This document shows positions 8,029 to 15,168 of a stretch of DNA of 64,000 bases, one piece after another. Below the pieces are notes generated by a model that was not told the DNA's origin, made no database searches, and saw only the letters and a program-made list of their open reading frames with translations. This DNA comes from Deferribacteres bacterium. Lineage in GTDB: Bacteria; Chrysiogenota; Deferribacteres; Deferribacterales; Geovibrionaceae. Location: assembly GCA_023395255.1 (NCBI GenBank), contig JAEWZN010000006.1, positions 1 through 64,000 on the forward strand, in the 5' to 3' direction. Both the position numbers and the translations under genes were made by a program. Each line of letters opens with the position of its first letter. The first letter of the stretch is position 1.

Positions 8029-8868
8029 TTGACAGGTTTTATTTTTATAGTGTTCAGCGCTTTGTGTCATTCCCTCTGGAACGTTCTGCTCAAACGCTCC
8101 TCTGATAAGTACGCCTTTAATTTTTTCATGCATTTTGTTAACCTGATTTTTTTCACCGCCCTTTTTCCGGTTTTCTTCCGGGAACATATGTATTTTGATA
8201 AAACAGCAGTTATCTACGGGCTGATAGGCGGAACCTTCTTTACGTTATATCATCTTTTTTTATCAACAGCTTACCGTTACAGCGACGTATCGTCTATTTA
8301 CCCGATAACCACATCCTCGCCGTTTTTTATACTTATCTGGGCTACTCTTTTTCTGGGTGAAAAGCTGACTTTTTACGGAGTAACAGGAATCATTATCACT
8401 GTTGTGGGTGGGATAATGCTTAACGGAACGAAAGGTTCGCGCCTTAAGCCGACAAAAGGAACGGTGTTTGCCCTGCTGGCGGCCTTCTCTTACTCCTTCG
8501 GAGCGCTGGCGGACAAGGGCGGGGTGAGCGGCGGAAACATGATTTTCTACACCTACTGTCTTTGCTTTTTCATGACCGCTTATCTGGCTGTTTATTCGCT
8601 GAGGCACAGGCCGTTCCGCAAGGAGTTTGTAAAGGCGGAGAAAAAATATTTTATCACCGCAGGGGTGATAGTGTTTCTGTCTTTTACATCCTACAGATAC
8701 GGGCTGACCTTTATGGAGGTTTCGTATGCGGCTGCTCTCAGGCAGGTGAATGCCGTTTTTGCACTTGTTATAGGGGTTATGGTTTTCAAAGAGGCATTTT
8801 CCCTCAGTAAGCTCACCGGAACCATGATTATTGTGCTGGGTGTTATTCTGATCAGATTTGGCATGTAA
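8029..8868 (+). CDS. EamA/DMT-family permease
   Basis: A drug/metabolite transporter family membrane protein of about 279 residues with ten predicted hydrophobic segments in two EamA repeats. Landmarks are HSLWNVLLKRS in the first helix pair, YRYSDVSSIYPITTSSPFFILIWATLFLGEKLTF at the end of the first repeat, and MEVSYAAALRQVNAVFALVIGVMVFKE in the second. I chose the TTG at 8029 because AAAGAGG lies eight bases ahead and the protein then starts directly with a helix; a TTG at 7978 would add 17 hydrophilic residues. Substrate unknown. Confidence 0.85.
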   Translation: MTGFIFIVFSALCHSLWNVLLKRSSDKYAFNFFMHFVNLIFFTALFPVFFREHMYFDKTAVIYGLIGGTFFTLYHLFLSTAYRYSDVSSIYPITTSSPFFILIWATLFLGEKLTFYGVTGIIITVVGGIMLNGTKGSRLKPTKGTVFALLAAFSYSFGALADKGGVSGGNMIFYTYCLCFFMTAYLAVYSLRHRPFRKEFVKAEKKYFITAGVIVFLSFTSYRYGLTFMEVSYAAALRQVNAVFALVIGVMVFKEAFSLSKLTGTMIIVLGVILIRFGM

Positions 8869-8891
8869 TTTGATATTAATACATTCAGGTA

Positions 8892-8954
8892 GTGGAACAA
8901 CCACGCTCACTGAGAAGGATCTCGCAAGGGCCGGCGTAACAGCCGGCTTCCTTG
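8892..8954 (+). terminator. hairpin cluster downstream of the DMT permease
   Basis: Three successive stem-loops follow the stop codon: GTGG/CCAC (8892-8904), GAGA-AGGA-TCTC (8912-8923), and a large one at 8925-8954 (CAAGG + GCCGGC, loop GTAACA, GCCGGC + CCTTG). The last is a plausible terminator although no T-run follows. The middle one has an AGGA tetraloop like the dispersed GGA hairpins. Confidence 0.45.
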
Positions 8955-9065
8955 ATCTTGGAATGTGATTTTATAAAAGTCTTATCTGACAGACGTTTTC
9001 AATAAGCTTTCCCGTCGCCTAATTCATCTGATTTCAGGCAGTGCCATGTGGAACTCTAAACACTT

Positions 9066-9124
9066 GATCAGGAAAAATTTTCTGATCGGTGCGATCATTT
9101 CCGATCGGAATTTTATGCCTGATC
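9066..9124. repeat. cluster of GATC palindromes
   Basis: Five GATC sites occur in 59 bases, several inside longer palindromes (TTCCGATCGGAA at 9099-9110; GATCAG/CTGATC arms at 9066-9087). They lie just past the 3' end of the minus-strand gene that follows and may be its terminator region. Confidence 0.4.
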
Positions 9125-9485
9125 AAAGATTTTTTATGAATCCGTTTATGAAGGTATGGTCGGTGAGGCCGAGAATTTCTCTCTGGGCTTTGTAATCATT
9201 TACTGCTTTATTTTTGGCGTTTTTGATCAGCTCTATTTTTTCTGCGGATTTGGTAAATTTCTCTTTCAGGCGTTCCAGTACGCAGCCCAGCTGTCTGCGC
9301 TTTTTGCGTTTGAGGTTAAGGGTAAGTTCATGCTCCACACGCTCTATCATGTGTCCGAGGCGTGTGTGGAACCTCTCCTCGCTGCCCAGCATCTCACAGG
9401 CAATTTCCACCTTTCTGCCCAGTCTGCAAAGGGTGTCTGACTTCATTTCGGCAATATCGTGTTCAAAACAATCCATTCCGCTCAT
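9123..9485 (-). CDS. uncharacterised coiled-coil protein
   Basis: I do not recognise this 120-residue protein. It is charged and mostly helical, with a KRKKRRQ basic patch in the middle and a lysine-rich C-terminal half (LKEKFTKSAEKIELIKNAKNK) ending GLTDHTFINGFIKNL. The reading frame stays open further upstream, but that part overlaps RNase P RNA, so I start at the ATG at 9485 (MSGMDCFEHD). No clear ribosome binding site is visible and an ATG at 9476 is possible. Confidence 0.5.
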   Translation of the reverse strand: MSGMDCFEHDIAEMKSDTLCRLGRKVEIACEMLGSEERFHTRLGHMIERVEHELTLNLKRKKRRQLGCVLERLKEKFTKSAEKIELIKNAKNKAVNDYKAQREILGLTDHTFINGFIKNL

Positions 9486-9570
9486 GGCGGAAATATACAA
9501 TGTCCATATCTTAATTAGAAGCGAAATATGTTGCGTTTTCGTGTTTATGGTATTAATTTTCCAACTCGGT

Positions 9571-9933
9571 AAGAAGACCGGGCAGTCGCCGGTGCGCATA
9601 TGCGCGCGGGAGGAAAGTCCGGACACCGCAGGGCAGGACGGTCGGTAACGCCGACGTGCAGTGATGCAGGGAAAGTGCCGCAGAAAACAGACCGCCCGGC
9701 TGAAAAGACGGGTAAGGGTGAAACGGCGGTGTAAGAGACCACCGCTCTGCCGGGTGACCGGCGGAGGCACGGTAAACCCCGTCCGGTGCAAGGTTAAATA
9801 GGTGAGCATCTAAGGGCTGCCCGCCCGCGCTCACGGGTGAACCGCTTGAGCCTGAGAGCAATCTCAGGCCTAGATTAATGACTGCCTCAGCCCCTTAAAA
9901 GGCTCAGACAGAATCCGGCTTACAGGTCTTCTT
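9571..9933 (+). ncRNA. rnpB: RNase P RNA
   Basis: This is the catalytic RNA that processes tRNA 5' ends. Recognisable conserved elements are GAGGAAAGTCCGGAC near 9607, ACAGACCGCC near 9689, TAAGGGTGAAACGG near 9715, and AGATTAATGACTGC near 9872 followed by ACAGAATCCGGCTTACAGG near 9908. P1 is formed by AAGAAGACC (9571-9579) and GGTCTTCTT (9925-9933). The layout is that of bacterial type A. Confidence 0.95.
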
Positions 9934-9941
9934 ATTTTATA

Positions 9942-10034
9942 ACACCAAACTGTACATCCTGTCAGTTTGGTGTACACGCTCGCGGTTTGCAAAGCAAACC
10001 TTCGCTTCGCACGGCGCAGTTCCATCCGTGGAAC
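9942..10034 (-). repeat. full GGA-hairpin module, reverse orientation
   Basis: Read on the minus strand, the three hairpins are GTTCC-ACGGAT-GGAAC (10019-10034), GGTTTGC-TTT-GCAAACC (9984-10000) and an 11-bp stem ACACCAAACTG/CAGTTTGGTGT (9942-9973) with loop ACAGGATGT and one bulged base. The linkers TGCGCCGTGCGAAGCGAA and GCGAGCGTGT match the copies near 5.8, 6.1 and 28.5 kb, while every stem differs in sequence and stays paired. It lies between rnpB and the MntA gene, eight bases past the rnpB end. Confidence 0.8.
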
Positions 10035-10125
10035 CGTATGCGTCATCACCTAATACAGCTGCGCATCGCGCACGTTAATGAAAGTGAAGCTGAGACCCGC
10101 GGATACTTCTTTACGGGTTCCTGAT

Positions 10126-10428
10126 TCAGGCTTGGTAAAAAATTATCCCGACCCTGTTTATATGTTCTTTGAGCTCTTCGTTTGAAATATTCTTGTAGAC
10201 CGACAGATCGACCGAATAAGGAAGGAGCAGATCGTCGATTCTGTGTTCGATTTTTTGCAGGATCTCCAGATTCAGTTCTGTGCCGAAAAGAGCGAGATCA
10301 ATATCTGAGCCTGTTTTGTAGTTCCCTTTTGCCCGTGAACCATACAGCACAGCTTTTAATACCTGGGGAAACCCGGCGAAAACATCCCGGATTTTCTGAA
10401 TAGCTTCCTCGCTCAGTCCGTATTTCAT
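10126..10428 (-). CDS. mntA: MNT-domain nucleotidyltransferase antitoxin
   Basis: A 100-residue minimal nucleotidyltransferase. The GSRAKGNYKTGSDIDLALFG segment contains the GSX10DXD catalytic signature. In the HEPN/MNT toxin-antitoxin family, MntA neutralises the HEPN RNase by attaching AMP to it. It overlaps the upstream HepT-like gene by 4 bp. The call rests on motif and neighbour. Confidence 0.85.
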   Translation of the reverse strand: MKYGLSEEAIQKIRDVFAGFPQVLKAVLYGSRAKGNYKTGSDIDLALFGTELNLEILQKIEHRIDDLLLPYSVDLSVYKNISNEELKEHINRVGIIFYQA

Positions 10429-10847
10429 TTATTTTCGCTCTCTTTTATTGAGTTCAGCTTATCCATCAGCTTGAGGAATTGATCAAAATAGCTGTTCAGA
10501 ACAAAGGTCACTATCTCTTCTGTTGTTTTCTCGTTGTATGTGTGTGAGGTCAGATTCCGGCTTGAAATCATGCTCATCCATGCTTCGCCGTTATCAATTA
10601 TGCCAAGCCTGAACGCTTCTCTTGTTACATCTTTAGAGCCATATAAGTCGCTTTTGCCTCTGTTCTCTAAAAAATCTTTTAAAACCTTCCACGCAAGCTC
10701 GTGTGTATATTTAAAAGCCTGTATCAGACCCTGTTTTTCAAGCTTGGAAAGCTCCCTCGTTCTGCTCAGGTTCACCGCATCTGTAAGCTGTTCCAGTGCC
10801 TTGATATAATTTGAGAAACGCTGCTGCCACCGAATGTCAATAGTCAT
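10425..10847 (-). CDS. hepT: HEPN-domain protein (HepT/HI0074 family)
   Basis: A 140-residue all-helical protein of the nucleotidyltransferase substrate-binding (HI0074) family, now viewed as HEPN RNase toxins. The RNLTSHTY segment near residue 95 supplies the RX4HXY RNase motif and its AMP-accepting tyrosine. QAFKYTHELAWKVLKDFLE is the conserved helix of this subgroup. It is encoded first, directly overlapping the MNT gene, which is the usual toxin-antitoxin layout. Confidence 0.85.
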   Translation of the reverse strand: MTIDIRWQQRFSNYIKALEQLTDAVNLSRTRELSKLEKQGLIQAFKYTHELAWKVLKDFLENRGKSDLYGSKDVTREAFRLGIIDNGEAWMSMISSRNLTSHTYNEKTTEEIVTFVLNSYFDQFLKLMDKLNSIKESENK

Positions 10848-10915
10848 TAAGATTCTCCACAGTATTTTTCATAATGTACCATAACATATCATGATCAGGC
10901 AGTCATTGGGGAATC

Positions 10916-11605
10916 TCAGAAGCGCTCAAGAAACTCCGCGAGAGAACCGGTATCCCTCACGCAGTGATCCGCTATCTCCCTCAGCTTTTTGTTCCCACCG
11001 ATGCATACGGAATTTCCTGCGGTTCTGAACATTTCAAAATCGTTCTCTCCGTCTCCGAAAACCCATGTCTCATCAGCCGAAAACCCTGTCATTTCCAGAA
11101 GGGTTTTAAGCCCTTCGCCTTTATTAATATGAGACGGAGTGAAATCCATGCAGTCACTGTGGTAATAAGCGCTGATGTAATCCGATTCAAACTGATGAGC
11201 TAATGCATGGAGGAGCCCTATGTCCTCCTCTCTGACAGGGTAGAAGGTTACGTTAAGATGATTTAGCTGAGTCCATATCCGTCCGCCGAATTCCTTTCTG
11301 TACGCAGACTTTATAAGTTCAATGCTGTTTTCGCATCCTTCTGGTATGCTGGCCAGACGAAAGCCGGACGGAGGAAAACAGGCATCAAGGCTTACTGCGC
11401 CGCCGTTTTCGCCTATGACTGCTGCGGAGGTTATCCCAAGCTGCCTGCACAGGCCTGTGATGTAGGTGAACGGCTTGCCTGAGGCTATGGCTGTTTTATG
11501 TTTCACAGAAAGCCGCTTCAGCTGTGAGGCAAGGGCATCGGGAACTGCTTTCCCGACTTCACATATGGTTCCGTCAATATCAAATACAAAAAGCATTTTT
11601 TTCAT
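10916..11605 (-). CDS. HAD-superfamily phosphatase (Cof/SPP-like subgroup)
   Basis: A 229-residue HAD hydrolase. DIDGT near residue 9 holds the nucleophile and acid/base aspartates, ASGKPF near 42 is motif II, a lysine in HINKGEGLKTLLE near 160 is motif III, and GDGENDFEMF near 179 is motif IV. The cap insertion between motifs II and III resembles the C2 cap of Cof, sucrose-phosphate phosphatase and mannosyl-3-phosphoglycerate phosphatase. The substrate cannot be assigned. Confidence 0.8.
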   Translation of the reverse strand: MKKMLFVFDIDGTICEVGKAVPDALASQLKRLSVKHKTAIASGKPFTYITGLCRQLGITSAAVIGENGGAVSLDACFPPSGFRLASIPEGCENSIELIKSAYRKEFGGRIWTQLNHLNVTFYPVREEDIGLLHALAHQFESDYISAYYHSDCMDFTPSHINKGEGLKTLLEMTGFSADETWVFGDGENDFEMFRTAGNSVCIGGNKKLREIADHCVRDTGSLAEFLERF

Positions 11606-11705
11606 AAAGCATATTATTACACAAAGTTAAGCTGCGGTAAAGTGTAGTGATCTTTATAAGTGCCTGAACTCAAAGATTTAACGCATTTCTGACATGGATT
11701 GTTTT

Positions 11706-11752
11706 TTGTATACAACGTTCTGTTTGACGAAAATGAAAAAATAGTTTAGATT
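11706..11752 (+). promoter_or_regulatory. promoter of tandem GntR genes with GntR/FCD-type operator
   Basis: TTGACG (11724-11729) and TAGATT (11747-11752) are 17 bases apart. TTGTATACAA (11706-11715) is centred 13.5 bases upstream of the -35 box, exactly as before citrate synthase. Degenerate repeats of ATACAG follow at 11754-11775 around the likely transcription start and could be extra half-sites. Confidence 0.6.
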
Positions 11753-11891
11753 GAATACAGTATACAGAATACAGAATATTAACGCAAGTAAATAAATTGT
11801 TTAAAATGTTAATAGTGTTCTGGTTTGTTTTATGTGAGCAAATGCTGATTTCTTTAAATAAAACGGCAAAAGATGGTTAGGGAGCCGGTTT

Positions 11892-12557
11892 TTGAAGCAG
11901 GAAAACGTATTGGAAAGCAAACCCCTGAGAGAGAAAATCGCCGATAAGATACGGGCGGACATAATAAAAGGCGTTCACGCCGACGGCGAAAGGCTTGTTG
12001 AACCCAAGCTGGCGAAAAGTCTGGGAATCAGCCGGACTCCCATCAGGGAAGCGCTGAGACAGCTTGAGACGGAAGGCTTCATAGAGATTGTCCCCCGTAA
12101 GGGCGCTGTGGTTAAGGCTCTTACTATTAAAGATATAGATGATCTGTACGCAGTGAAGGCAAGCCTTGAGGGGCTGGCGGCCAGACAGGCCACGGCAAAC
12201 CTCACCGAAAAGGATGTTGAACGCCTTCGTAAAATAAACGAAAAATTCCGTGATATTGCATATGAGAACCCAAATGTTATGGACGAATACCTTAAGTATA
12301 ATGTGGACTTCCATAATGTCTTTATAACCGCTTCGGACAACAAAAAAATTCTCGAAATTCTCGATAGTCTGGCAAAAAACTTCCAGAGGCTGAAAACAGT
12401 TCTCGTCTCAAACCGTGAGCGTGCAAAGCATGCCGTGGCCGAGCATCAGGAGATTATAGAGGCTTTCGCCTCAGGCGATCCCGATCTGGTTGAGAAAAAG
12501 GTGCGCTGGCATATACAGAATGCATGGGAATATCTGAAGCACAACATCAGGAAATAA
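11892..12557 (+). CDS. GntR-family regulator, FCD subfamily (first of two)
   Basis: A 221-residue transcription factor. The winged helix-turn-helix (about 12-75) contains LREKIADKIRADIIKG, EPKLAKSLGISRTPIREALRQLETEGFI and PRKGAVV. An all-helical FCD ligand domain follows (about 80-215), with NVDFHNVFI and AEHQEIIEAFASGD, where FCD proteins bind an organic acid, often through a metal. The start is TTG with GGGAG about eight bases ahead. The family's usual TTGTATACAA-like site sits in its promoter and before citrate synthase, so self-control and control of carbon flow are likely. Confidence 0.88.
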   Translation: MKQENVLESKPLREKIADKIRADIIKGVHADGERLVEPKLAKSLGISRTPIREALRQLETEGFIEIVPRKGAVVKALTIKDIDDLYAVKASLEGLAARQATANLTEKDVERLRKINEKFRDIAYENPNVMDEYLKYNVDFHNVFITASDNKKILEILDSLAKNFQRLKTVLVSNRERAKHAVAEHQEIIEAFASGDPDLVEKKVRWHIQNAWEYLKHNIRK

Positions 12558-12610
12558 ATCAATAAGCGCCCGGACAAACCCTTTCGGGCGGCGGATGCAG
12601 AGGTTCAGTG

Positions 12611-13261
12611 ATGGGAGTCAGGGATATTAACATCGACAATACCCCATTAAGCGAAAGAATAGCGGAAACAATAAGAACAAACATCCTCAAAGGAGTTATA
12701 AAAGCCGGAGAAAGGCTGGTTGAACCGAAGCTCTCCGAACAGCTTGGCATAAGCCGCACACCTATCAGGGAAGCTCTGCGCCATCTGGAAACCGAAGGAT
12801 TCATCGAAATCATACCCCGCAGGGGCGCTGTGGTTACGGAGATAACGGATCAGGATGTGGACGAGATCTTCGTTATAAAAATCAGGCTTGAAGCTCTGGC
12901 CGCAAGGCTTTCCACCGAGAGGCTCACTAAAGAGGATATAGACAAAATGAAGGATCTCGCTGCCAAGGTGCGTGAGGGTTCTTCCAAGGTTGGCCATATG
13001 GTGAACTGGAACTCGGAGTTTCATGATATTTTCATAAAAAACTGCGGAAACGAGCGCCTTATAAAAATTCTTGCCGGTCTCCAGCAGCAGTTCAAGCGCG
13101 CCACCGTCTTCTCCTTCTCCGAAACCGGAAGGACTCAGGAGGTCGCCAGAGAGCACCAGAGCATTATAGAGGCTCTGGAACTGAGAGACAAAGACAAAGT
13201 GGAGAAGCTTGTGGAAACCCACATCCGCAATGGGTGGGAATTCATAAAATCGAGACTCTGA
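12611..13261 (+). CDS. GntR-family regulator, FCD subfamily (second of two)
   Basis: A paralogue of the preceding gene, about 216 residues. The DNA-binding part is almost the same (LSERIAETIRTNILKG, EPKLSEQLGISRTPIREALRHLETEGFIEIIPRRGAVV), whereas the FCD domain has diverged, so the two probably recognise similar DNA but different ligands. The ATG at 12611 is preferred over the GTG at 12608 because AGAGG then lies seven bases ahead. It follows the first regulator by 53 bases containing a CGCCCG/CGGGCG hairpin. Confidence 0.87.
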   Translation: MGVRDINIDNTPLSERIAETIRTNILKGVIKAGERLVEPKLSEQLGISRTPIREALRHLETEGFIEIIPRRGAVVTEITDQDVDEIFVIKIRLEALAARLSTERLTKEDIDKMKDLAAKVREGSSKVGHMVNWNSEFHDIFIKNCGNERLIKILAGLQQQFKRATVFSFSETGRTQEVAREHQSIIEALELRDKDKVEKLVETHIRNGWEFIKSRL

Positions 13262-13272
13262 AAAATTCTTGA

Positions 13273-13295
13273 GGAAGCGGAGTCCTTCCGCTTCC
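13273..13295 (+). terminator. terminator after GntR pair
   Basis: A 9-bp stem GGAAGCGGA/TCCGCTTCC with a five-base loop begins 12 bases past the stop. The tail GTTGTTAT is only moderately T-rich. Confidence 0.55.
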
Positions 13296-13426
13296 GTTGT
13301 TATCAATGGTTCATATTTTCTGTTTCATTCAGTTACATTTTTTCTCTTGATTAGTGCGTTAGTTGTCAATAAAATGTTAAATATACAGTTGTGTTTAACT
13401 ATCCAATTAATCAGGAGCAGCCGCAA

Positions 13427-14053
13427 ATGCCATATTCTGAGACTGCCGGAGTATTGAAACTTAACGATTCCCTGAAAATAGGCACGGGTGCGGAACGCGC
13501 CTGCTATATCCACCCGCTTGATCCCGGTCTGTGCGTTAAGGTCAGGTATGTGGACAGAACAAACAAGCAGCCGCAGAACGAAGCTGACTACGCATATTAC
13601 AGCTTTCTCGAAAAAAGAAATATAGACTGGGACCACATAGCCAAATGCCGTGGCTGGGTAAAAACAAATCTGGGGGACGGGCTTGTTTTTGATCTGGTGA
13701 GAGGTAGTGACGGGGCTCCCTGTAAGTCTCTGGAGAATCTTATTTCCGAGGGAATACCCCTTTATTCATTTCTCGGTGAGTTGGACTATCTTTATAAATA
13801 TCTTCTGAAATTTAATATTCTGCCGGCAGATCTCAGGCTGGACAACATCATGCTTAAGCCCGATATGCAGGGGGAGTGCAGGCTTGTTATTGTGGACGGT
13901 CTTGGCAACAGAAACTTTTTCTCATGGGCAACAAACAGAATAAACTCCTTCGGCAGGTTGAGAATCAGCAAAAAGTACAACAGATTTCTGTTCAAAGCCA
14001 GACGTGACGGACTTCTCCCTGAGGACGTTTTAGTCCCTGAAATTCTTTCCTGA
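13427..14053 (+). CDS. YrbL-family protein (kinase-like fold)
   Basis: A protein of about 208 residues resembling YrbL, the PhoP-regulated enterobacterial protein with a protein-kinase-like fold. Supporting segments are IGTGAERACYIHPLDPGLCVKV near the N terminus (glycine loop and lysine), NEADYAYYSFLEKR, and LPADLRLDNIMLK followed by LVIVDGLGNRNFF, which parallel the HxDLxxxN and DG(F) kinase motifs. The ATG at 13427 is chosen because AGGAG lies nine bases ahead; a GTG at 13391 would add 12 residues. Biological role unknown. Confidence 0.75.
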   Translation: MPYSETAGVLKLNDSLKIGTGAERACYIHPLDPGLCVKVRYVDRTNKQPQNEADYAYYSFLEKRNIDWDHIAKCRGWVKTNLGDGLVFDLVRGSDGAPCKSLENLISEGIPLYSFLGELDYLYKYLLKFNILPADLRLDNIMLKPDMQGECRLVIVDGLGNRNFFSWATNRINSFGRLRISKKYNRFLFKARRDGLLPEDVLVPEILS

Positions 14054-14103
14054 CATGGGCGCAGAGTGCTGACTTATAATCATTAATATCCTCAAGTTTT
14101 CCA

Positions 14104-14132
14104 ATGACAATACCTCACAAGTTTGCTATAAC
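14104..14132 (+). promoter_or_regulatory. probable promoter of the pur operon
   Basis: ATGACA (14104-14109) and TATAAC (14127-14132) are separated by 17 bases, giving a transcription start near 14139 and a leader of about 90 bases before purS. Confidence 0.45.
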
Positions 14133-14148
14133 GGCTTAAAATTTCTGA

Positions 14149-14181
14149 CTCCCCGTTTATTTTCTGCGGGGAGGCTGTTTT
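14149..14181 (+). terminator. hairpin in the purS leader (terminator or attenuator)
   Basis: CTCCCCG (14149-14155) pairs with CGGGGAG (14167-14173), followed by GCTGTTTTC. It lies 95 bases past the YrbL-like gene and just after the likely pur promoter. It could end the upstream transcript or attenuate the pur operon. I saw no purine-riboswitch sequence. Confidence 0.45.
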
Positions 14182-14227
14182 CACCTCAGAAAATATCACC
14201 ATATTCATAAATGAGCGGGGTTGTTTT

Positions 14228-14470
14228 ATGAAAGCACAAGTATTTGTAAAGTTTAAGAACGGGGTTCTCGACCCTCAGGGGCAAACGATCCTGGGCGCTG
14301 TAAACCGTATGGGGCACGGCTTTGTGAAGGATGTTAAGGTTGGGAAGTTTTTCGAAATCGAAATTGAAAAATGCGAAAATCCTGAGGAAAAGCTCAAAGA
14401 AATAGCCGACAAGGTTCTTGCCAACCCTATCATCGAAGAATTCAGAATAGAAATACCCGGAGAGAAATAA
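14228..14470 (+). CDS. purS: phosphoribosylformylglycinamidine synthase subunit PurS
   Basis: The 80-residue small subunit of three-part FGAM synthase (PurS-PurQ-PurL), which converts FGAR and glutamine to FGAM in purine synthesis. [24 protein letters not shown] and the GKFFEIEIE strand are typical of the ferredoxin-like PurS fold. It opens the operon; its stop shares a base with the purQ start. Confidence 0.95.
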   Translation: MKAQVFVKFKNGVLDPQGQTILGAVNRMGHGFVKDVKVGKFFEIEIEKCENPEEKLKEIADKVLANPIIEEFRIEIPGEK

Positions 14471-15168
14471 TGAAAGCTGGAGTTGTTGTTTTTCCGGGCT
14501 CCAACTGCGATCACGACTGCTATCACGTTTTAAAGCATGTTCTCGGTATGGACACGGTTTTCCTCTGGCATAAGGATGCCGACCTCAAAGGCGCTGATCT
14601 CGTTGTTCTCCCCGGCGGTTTCTCATACGGCGATTATCTCCGCTGCGGCGCAATCGCCAAACATTCCCCCATTATGCAGGAAGTAAGCGAGTTTGCTGAT
14701 AAAGGCGGCCATGTTCTGGGCATATGCAACGGCTTTCAGGTGCTCACCGAGTCCGGCCTGCTGCCCGGTGCTCTCCTTCGCAATACTGAGCTTAAGTTCA
14801 TCTGCAAATATGTAAACCTCCGTGTGGATAACGCCGGCACAGCCTTCACCAGCAGATACGCCGATGGTGAGATAGTGCGTATACCCATAGCCCACGCGGA
14901 AGGAAACTACTTTGCCTCGGAAGAGGTTATAAAAGAGCTTGAGGAGAACAACCAGGTTGTTTTCCGCTACTGTGATGAATACGGCGAAACCTCCGATGGC
15001 TCCAACCCCAACGGCAGCATAAACGGCATAGCCGGAATAATAAACAAAGGCGGAAACGTTCTCGGCATGATGCCGCACCCTGAAAGATGCGCGGAGGAAA
15101 TCATGCAGACCAAGGACGGCTTCCATATTTTCGAATCTCTCCGTAAAGTTGTAAAAGGTGTTCTATGA
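14470..15168 (+). CDS. purQ: phosphoribosylformylglycinamidine synthase subunit PurQ
   Basis: The 232-residue glutaminase subunit, which supplies ammonia to PurL. It is a class I amidotransferase with FPGSNCDHD at the N terminus, the nucleophile in GICNGFQVL near residue 86, and the [11 protein letters not shown] histidine/glutamate pair near 195. It overlaps purS by one base and purL by four (ATGA). Confidence 0.96.
   Translation: MKAGVVVFPGSNCDHDCYHVLKHVLGMDTVFLWHKDADLKGADLVVLPGGFSYGDYLRCGAIAKHSPIMQEVSEFADKGGHVLGICNGFQVLTESGLLPGALLRNTELKFICKYVNLRVDNAGTAFTSRYADGEIVRIPIAHAEGNYFASEEVIKELEENNQVVFRYCDEYGETSDGSNPNGSINGIAGIINKGGNVLGMMPHPERCAEEIMQTKDGFHIFESLRKVVKGVL

Noticed and set aside
9486..9809. 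Upstream extension of the coiled-coil protein to 228 residues
   Set aside because: The extension is antisense to RNase P RNA and has the odd composition of a structured-RNA complement; the downstream ATG is preferred.
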